Of a stretch of DNA of 64,000 nucleotides, positions 1 to 9,200 are shown piece after piece. This DNA comes from Sipunculus nudus. Its lineage: Eukaryota; Annelida; Sipuncula; Golfingiida; Sipunculidae. The stretch lies in the NCBI GenBank assembly GCA_026874595.1, contig CM049314.1:33300229-33364228 (forward strand). The letters run 5' to 3'. Position 1 is the first letter of the stretch, and each line of letters begins with the position of its first letter. Under the pieces are notes generated by a model. That model did not search any database. It was not told where the DNA came from and worked only from the letters and a program-made list of their open reading frames with translations. The translations under genes and the position numbers were made by a program.

Positions 1-150
1 CACTGGGAAATGCAAGAATGGTATTTTGTATTCATTCATTTTTTTTTATTTCTTAATCACCCACCATCATGCACAGTAATTCACAGAGTGAACATTAAAC
101 CCCATCGGTCTCTTGTTTATTGTTATCATAGATTAAATTTTTTTTTTCAG

Positions 151-244
151 GTTCATCTACAGTAAGACCAGGTCATGGTTCCAGTATCACTTGCTGGTCG
201 TCATACTGACTGGGCTCACCTTCAGCTATTTATTAATCTTAGTG
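151..244 (+). CDS. GDPD5: GDPD5-like exon (first in window): transmembrane segment
   Basis: The acceptor is a T-run followed by cag at 148-150, and the donor is gttagt at 245. The exon starts in phase 1 and gives 31 residues, ending in a hydrophobic stretch (YHLLVVILTGLTFSYLLILV) that aligns with the second membrane span of GDPD5. The following intron (245-820) holds a 15-base C run at 299-313 and a duplicated acceptor at 761-785. Confidence 0.8.
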
Positions 245-3200
245 GTTAGTACTCTTCTTCACCTCTAGGGGGCAGGACTGCACAGTGGCTTTACCCCTCC
301 CCCCCCCCCCCCCACCATATGAAATTCAATCTGGTTCTTTCCAGTTACATGGAACTTAAATACGTTCTAACCAGTATCCAATTAACCAATTCAACTTTGT
401 TCTCCTCCCCTGTTCTGTAAATTCCCTGTATTATATATATATTATATATAATCCCTGTGTTTATATAATGTACCAAGTTTACAAGAGTGGGATAGGGAAA
501 CCAAAGCTGTGACTTTTCTCATGAATATTAATATAACCCTGTTACCTTAACAGTATTAATTAGCTATGTAATTTTTAATCAGTTTTTTTCTTTTTTTCTT
601 TTTCTTTAATGTTCTCTGTGGACATATAGCGATGTTATATCAAAGAATTTTGTAATGTTTAAATGATTTTAAAGTCTTACTTATTTAACCCCTTGCATTA
701 TGTTTTAGTCTGTGTAATACATTGTAATACTGTGATTGATAAGTCTGCTTTTCTCTATTTCCTTCCAGATTTTAGTATTGTGCATCTTATTTGGTTCCAA
801 TTTTCTCCATTTTCTTCCAGATTTTAGGATTGTGCCATGCGGGTCATGGACATCAAATATACATTCACTGGGTTCACCGGTTGCTATTGGTGGTCATGTT
901 GGTGTTCTGCGTCATCGCTACTATCGGTGTGTCCATGTTTTGGCGGGAGGGTTGGGTACTTGCCAGGATATCATTACATGTAAGTACATGAGCGCCACCT
1001 TGTGTGTGCCCTCAGAACTAAGAATCAGGTCAAAGGTGAACCTCTGTAGACAGGATTAACAAGGTTAAAAAATAAAAGTATAGATAAAGTAAAAAAAAAA
1101 TGTGATTAATCTATTTCCATGTTTCACCAAATCCCAGATTAATGACTCATTGTGCAAAAAAATGTTTAAATGTGTATTACAATTTTACATATCTTATATT
1201 GATAGTTAAAAAAGTTAAATCATGAATATCAAGTTAACCATACCATTTATCACAACTAAATGAACATTATATGTATTTTAATGTTCACCATTTTATTTCA
1301 TATAACCGGTCCTTTCCTAAAGGTCATGAATTCAGGTTATTTATACCATCACTCACAACTTAATTAATATATCAAGTATTAACATACTTTGTATATTCTT
1401 TCAGATAACGGGTCCTTTCCTGCAGATAGGTTTTGTGATATTTGCCACTGGGTTGTCCTGGTTGATAGCAGCACAGCTGGTCACAATGCCCAGCACAGGT
1501 ATGTATTTCTGTACGGCATAATAGTATATAAGAGTCAAACACTAAAACAATGAGTGAGGACACATAAATTTAGGAAAAGCAATGGCATTCAGAATTAAGA
1601 CAAAAACCATCTGTGGCTCAGGGGTAGAGCACAGGACTCAGAGCCGGGAGATCATGAGTTCAAAGCTGAGGCAGTGGGATTTTTCATGGTCACCCCCCAC
1701 CTAGGGTGAGCACTCTGTGTGGTTATTGGGAAGGCCTAGCCTAATGGTCAAGTTTCACAAACTAGTACGTCTTTTAAAGGTTCCCTGGTGGTATGACCTA
1801 GCAATGAGGATGATTACACACACAGGGTCCGCAGGTGTAGAAGTCACCAGGCCTGGTTAACACCAGGATATAAAATGAGTGGAAGAGTGTGATATTGCCC
1901 CTTGTAGTTCAAAACTTGAATAGAATTCTGTAGATGTGCATTAACTTTGTTAAGCTAACATTAAGCTAACATTAAAAATCCTCTAAAAAAAGGGAAAAAA
2001 GGCAGAAAAATAAAATTTGGTGCTTAATCTCAGGCCACACTGTAGTGTCCAGAAAATTTGATGGGTCTAAAATGTTGAGGTTTGACATGAAACACTATTC
2101 ATTCGGTTAAAAATAACGTGGATTAATTGTTCCTCGATATGCCTCTCATTAAAATTAATCTGATTCAGAGAGTTGACATGGCAGTTCGTGTTACTCATGA
2201 TGTTCAGCTTCAGTGATTCTCAAAATTATACAACTGCATAAGTGATTATTATAACATGGTTAATAAGTCAGTGCCAAGTTTACAACGTTCCAGTGTTATT
2301 TACTGATTTTATAACTTGATTACTTTACTAATGATAGATAAATTGTTCATTGCTATCTAGGATGGTAGACGTTAATGTGACCCTACACAATGTCATTACT
2401 CTGTGCATATGTAGGGACAACCGTCCCTTTCTCTTTTAAAACTGCTATTATAAAGTGTATGATCATAGGTTTTTAATTTCATGGGAAAAGTTGCCTAGAA
2501 ATTCCAGAAATATAAAACACCACAAACAAGTCAGAATCCTGAGTATTCAGCAATTTTCATATTAATAATTCAAATGGTGTGTAGCCATGGCAGAAAGGCA
2601 CATATTGGGCTGCCCTTCCCTTCTCCATTACCCTTTCTGTAAAAGGGTTCTCTGGGATGTGCACAGAGCAAAGATTTGTAATCACACCAGTGAGAGCAGG
2701 GTATCACATGGTGCATCCAGCTCCAAAGTTTTAATAATGCAACACCTGCTGTCATTGGTCTGAATACACTGGATCTGGCACATGGCCAAAAATTGGGCCA
2801 ATGAGAGCGGGTGTCCTATGCCCTATGATTCCTATGAAAATAACAGTATGAGCATCAGTTATAATAATAGTCCCTCTTTTCAGGTTGGAGAATATTCTGG
2901 TCAGTGGTGTTTGTTGCAAGCATGATATTTTTATATTGCTCACCCCTGCTAATAAAGTCACCGTGTGTTGTTGAACGTGATGGCTTACCTCCAAAACCCA
3001 AAATAGTTGCCCACAGAGGGGCTTCAGCGGTAAGTGCTATTCTGTTTTTCTTTATTTTGAAAACATTATATGCATCAATCTCACTTTGTCTTTTTATATA
3101 TAAAGTAAAATCCTAATAATTTGACCATCTGCAAGACCGGTCAAAATGGACATGAAATGTGGTTGTTTTAGCTGGTTGGTCATACTGACAAACTGCACTT

Positions 3201-6200
3201 CCAAAATCTAAAGCGAATTACAGATTATATTGGTAGCTTAACAAATAATAATTCCATGTTGTAAAGTTTTATACAGTTGTTTAATCAGATACCAGTACAC
3301 CTTAATATATTTTCAAAGCAATTCAGTCAGTGGATGGACATGGTAAAATGTAGTGTTTTACTAATATCTTAATGAATTTTTATTTTGAAATTTCAACAGA
3401 TTGCGCCTGAAAACACAGAGATTGCCTTCAAGTATGCACACGATTATAAATCATATGCCCTGGAATCTGATGTTCGTTTGAGGTGAGTAAATTTATGGCC
3501 AGTTTGTGTTAAAACATGTATAGAAAAAATCATCACTGTTTTCTATATGGTAAAAGGTACCTAAAGGTGTATAAAGTATTAGAGATTCGGCATGCAAGCA
3601 CAATTACTATATAATATAAGGTTACCCTGCATCATTGTCTTAAATTATGTTCTTACATAAACTTTATGGGTGATTAGGGTATTACAAATTTTTGCGTCAA
3701 GACAAAATCGCGAGACTTTGGCTGGTTTTGTGCAGGATAGTTTTTCAAGGAGCAAGAGTTAAAATTGACAGAAACCAAAAACACCTTCTGAGAGATTGTG
3801 CTGTTAGGGAAATAATGTGAAATATCTTGGGATATATGGGACAGTATGAAAAATAACCACCCCTTAGGATACAATTTGCTTCATTCATGACGGTTCAAGG
3901 CCAAAACCAAGCATTCCTGAGGCAGGTCCACGGAGGAGTTGCATGACAAAGGATGAGTGCCACCACCGTCAGTTATGATAGTAGATGATAGGCGTTAATT
4001 CTTGAACTTATCTGATCCAGTAGCAGCACCATAATGTGCAGAGCTTGTGCTACAAAACACTTTCCCATGGGGAGGCATAGTGTTTGGTCTGTCGTTGCCA
4101 GCGTCATCTGTGTCATTTCTTGTGAACACACAAACTTTTGAACCACTCATTATTTTTTATCTGAAATTTAATTGTTTGTACCAAAATCTCAGATTTCAAA
4201 AACTGGTTAACTTGACCTTCACTTTCAAGTAGAATAAGTTGAACAAGAAATTTTTTTGTGAACCCCATAACTTTTGAAGTATCACATATTTTTTCCCAAA
4301 ATTTTACATACAAATTGTTTAAACTAAGTTCTCGGATGAGTTTGGTAACTTGTTACCTTGGCCTTCATCTTCACGTTCAAATCAGCCAAAAATGGGGATG
4401 ATTTGGGAACCCTAAACTTTTGAAGTAGTCCATTTTTTTCCCTCAAATTTGGGGGTGCGAGGCCATTGGGAGTGGAGATATGTCTGTTTTTGGGACAAAA
4501 AACAAACTCATTCTAGTTTCGTACTGCGTAAAGTATGGCTGAAATTCATAAATAAGCATTCTGTCTTGTTGCAGTCATGACGGGGTGCCTTTCATAATGC
4601 ACGACACTTCTTTACGAAGGACAACCAATGTCGATCAGGTTTTCCCGGACCTGGCAGACCAACCAGCTTCCATGTTTAACATATCGCAACTCAAACAACT
4701 TAACACTGGGGATTGGTTCATTCAGGTAAGATAACATGAAATATGAGCCCTGCTTATGGTAGTATCCCTGACAAAATAAATAGTACCTTTTTTGTTTAAT
4801 TCAATTAAGATAAATAAAAATATGACCCTGGCAAAAAATACTACCTCTAAAATATAAAGAGCAAATACAAATTGAGAGTGTGAAAAAGTGTTGGTTATTT
4901 GTAGGTGGTCCCTAAAATGTGGTGTTCGTTAGTCAGGGTTTTACTGTACCTGGTACTGAATTCTTTCTAATGTTACATGTGTTAAAAAAAAGGTTTAAAT
5001 CATTTTCTTATGATAAATTAATCCAGTTTGAGTAGGCCACTTTTCACTTGGGTAATATCAACATATTTGACAATATTTCACAAGGGTGGGGTTGGCTTGG
5101 GGTTGGTAGGGTATTCTGGACTAAGGTTCATAATATGTAATCACATCCCTTTATAAGGTCATGAAACTGTGAGTATGTAGAAATTATTGAATCTGGATAA
5201 TCTTTCCTCATTGTAACTTCATTGTGTGTTCCTCACATCTGGGATTTGTTTTTCTCCACAGAATGACCCGTTCAGGGCCAAAGGGTCCCTGACGCCTGAA
5301 AAAGAGGAAGTGTACAGAAACCAGACAGTGTTGACGTTGAGTGAGCTTTTACATCTCGTGAGGACGTGGAAGACAAACTTAATGTTTGATGTCCGCACAG
5401 AACTACCAGACGGACATCCATATAAGGACGAGGCTTACAACATGACACTGCAGACAATAGTAGATGCCGGGATTCCACATGAGCAGGTATGCGGCTTCAC
5501 TCAAACTTATTTTATTTTTAACCCTTTACTGTTTACATTTATTTTAGATTTCCGACAAATTCTGACACTATTTATATTTACACTAACAGCCATATCTTTT
5601 CAAGCTTTTTTTTGTATCTTTATCAAATTTTCAACAGTTCCCACTAAGGGGTTTGCTGAAGATTATTGAAAATCATTGAAACTTAGAAATAATATGCAAT
5701 ATTTTTGTCCTGAAAGAATCTAAACATATCATGGCATTCTAGTTGCCCATTTAGAGTGCTCTTTAGTGGCTTGTAAATAGGAAAGGGTTAAAGGAGCCTA
5801 TTCTAATATCTGAGATAACTTAAGGGGCCTATTCACTTAACTGAGATTCTTAACTGGAGATAATCTCTTGAACATTTTATAAAAAAACAGGACATCAGTC
5901 CCATCATACACCGGGTGTTCATTTTGTTTATAACCACATGTTTATAACTGGGGGGGGGGTACCACCTCAGGTTACTTGGCTTTTCTGTTTGTGAGCTTGA
6001 GTGTATGTACCATGTTTACTATTTGCTTGTGGATGAACGGGTTCACACATCCATAACAGAGGCTTTGTTATAATTTTTCTTAACATGAATTACCTAAAGT
6101 TCATTAAAATGTATGCAAAGTAAACCAGAAATCACATAAATTCTACAGAAAAGGTAGATGAATAATTGGCTTCAAGAGGAAGTGTTAGTCATAACCAGTT

Positions 6201-9200
6201 CCTGACAATATTAACATATTTTACATCCCCCTAAATGATAGGGATATGCCTTTACCCAATGGTAATTTTCCCATATTTTCTTATTTCTTAAAACTCGCAC
6301 ACTTACACGAGTATTTGGAGAGGGTGGAACTACTTTCTCCTTTTGGAATGTAGTCATAATCAAAATTCCATATTTTTCTCAATTTCTCTTTAGGCACACT
6401 CATCTTTTATGAAATTTGTGTGATATAACACCAGTTTAACTTATGTCTCACTTTCCCTTTCAGACACACTCTTTTGTTTCTCATATAAATATTATCAAAA
6501 AATGCTAGTGTCACTGTGTTTGTCAATATGATTTGAAATGGAATATTCTCTATCTCTCATTCTCTCTCTCTCCACACCTACATACACATATGTGATATAT
6601 TTTATTATCATAGTTACTACCAAATGCCACCATCTGAGCATTGGAGAGTGCCTTGTTTAGTTATAATAACTATTTTCAATCCATGTAAAATTTGCTGAAG
6701 TTTAACGTTTTCAAGTTGAGATTTCAGATGGTCCTGTAATAACACTAATAACTTACCTGTGTTTAAGATTTGGTGGCTGTCCGGTTCTAACAGCTCAAGA
6801 ATCTGGGCTAACATGACGCTGGTCGCCCCGGTGCCAGTCGATGTCCCCATGCTTGAAGATCGCGGGATCTTCTCAATCAATACTGGATACTACACAGTCA
6901 GTGATGATTTAGTTAGGTAAGTACATGCTGTGGTGAGATGAAATTGAAAATCCTACCAACTTGATACTTTACTGGTGCCCCTGCTGATGACAATGCAAAT
7001 TGAAAAATTCAGGTCAAGTAATATTACCATGCAGATATATATTTCGCATTTGTAAGTTTTGTTGCTAGGAACAACATCATTGTTTCAGTGCTCAATTTGA
7101 GAAGATGCAGTATGCAGTACAATTGTAGGAACTTTACAGCTTTAATTATTGATTTTATAACCAACCACATATTTTGACTTTGTAATTTCCAAACAAGTTT
7201 CATCAGAAGAGTCTCACATGCAGTAAACAAACCAGCAGCTGTCGTGTCAATTTTCAGTTTTGACAGTTGCAAATTTATGGCAAAATAATTCATACATTTG
7301 ACCTTACTGTTGTTAATGCTGAGGGTGTAAATCTAAGGAGATAATTAGCATATACCCTTAATATTGTGTGTAAAATTACTGTATTTCTTTTGATATGGGC
7401 ATTTTAAAAAATGATGACATGTTGTTGACGCCAGAATCCATTTATGGGGGGACTGGCTCCATGCTTCACAAATGCCATCGCCATTTGTGATGATTTGAGT
7501 AAACTATTAATTCTCCAAAATTTTCACTTTTTTAGGCCAAAAAAAAAAGCACCACCCATGTCAATTTTAACCTCATGCATCAAAATTTTTTTATTTTGAT
7601 TTTCAATTGAAACTTACCAATTTTGAGCTCCAGCTGCTCAGATATTTCTTTCAAGAAAATAAAATAATACAATTTTGATAAGATCACCTTATTTCATTAT
7701 ATTTCAGTATTTAACCCATTGACATACACATTTCTGTCTTTTAATAAGATAAATATTTAATTCTGAAGGTTTATGTAGAATATTCTAAACAACCCGTTGA
7801 TCAGTTTTCAATTTTTTTAAACTTTTATTTCCTCCTTAGTTAAAATGTCATATACCCCCCCCCCCCTCACTATAAGTGTCCATTTTCAACTTCATATACT
7901 GCAAAAACAAGCACATTGACCCCCACATTTTCATAATATTACAAAGCATGACATGTAGATACCATGTGCAAAATTTCTAAAAATTTCTATTGGTAGAAAA
8001 AGTTTCCCCTTAACACTGTGGTTGGGATGATAACAGATGTTCAGTATTATCATGATATCTGACAGCTGTGATAGTTGTATCATTAACATCCCTATTATCA
8101 TGATATCATTATATACATATATTTTTATCCACACTTTTGGTACACAAACATGATTAGGATAATTACCCAGAAATAATGGCATCACCAGGGCCTTTCTGTG
8201 TTAAGAAACTCATTAATTTTTAAGGATAACATTATTTACATAAAATTCTATAAAGAAGTTATCATTATTATAAAAAGAAATATATGGGTATTTGTATTTT
8301 CAAAATGAAAGTGGTTGACAAACTAAAAGAATCACGTATTCAAAAACCTCCATGATTTTCCAGCATGGTTTCAAGGTGATAATTTATGAAGAATATGAAG
8401 GATTTTGATCAAACTCATCAGAAATGTTAATCAATAAATTATCTCGCCTAAATTTGATTCCCAGCAAAATCAATGCATATTTAATGAGGTCAGAGGTCCC
8501 CGCACTTTGGAGGCACCTAAGTGACTTACCAAAATTCCTATCGATTTTCATGAAACTCATTATACATGTTAACCAATAGAGTTTATCACCTGAATTACCT
8601 TCTCATAAAAATTCATTTAATGAGGTCAGAGGTCACCAGATGCACAACGGGCTGATTATGAATATGTTTTCGGTGCTCTTGTTCTACTTTCAATCCTCAA
8701 ACATTTCACAACCAGATCCTGCCACTGATTTCTGTTTATTCTCCCTGCTCAAGGTACTACACGGCCAACAACATATCCACCAACCTGTACGTGGTGAATT
8801 CTCCGTGGCTTTACTCATTGTTTTGGTGTATGGGAGCGACCTCTGTGACAACTGATTTCTGTCACGTATTTCAAGACATGGGAGCCCCTGTCTGGCAGCT
8901 GGTAAGTTAGCATTTTTTATGGCATTTAATGTGGCTTATAATTTGAAAATTGATATAGAAAGATAAATACCTTGCCAGGTCCGCCACATCACTCAAGATC
9001 CAACCCAAGTTAGACTGTTTGAAAAATCTGTTCCATTACACACTTGTTTTTCTAATTGCATTTTATACAGGCAAGTAAGTTCAAAACATTTTGTTCCAAA
9101 GACATACTGATGAATCAGTTTTACAAAAAAATACATGTTTAATAGTTACATTGCTAAATTTTATACTTACTACACAGTCAGCAATTTTTAATCATAAATA

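Noticed and set aside
1606-1680. Possible tRNA gene
   Set aside because: It has A- and B-box-like motifs but no clear cloverleaf, and it is the head of a dispersed SINE.
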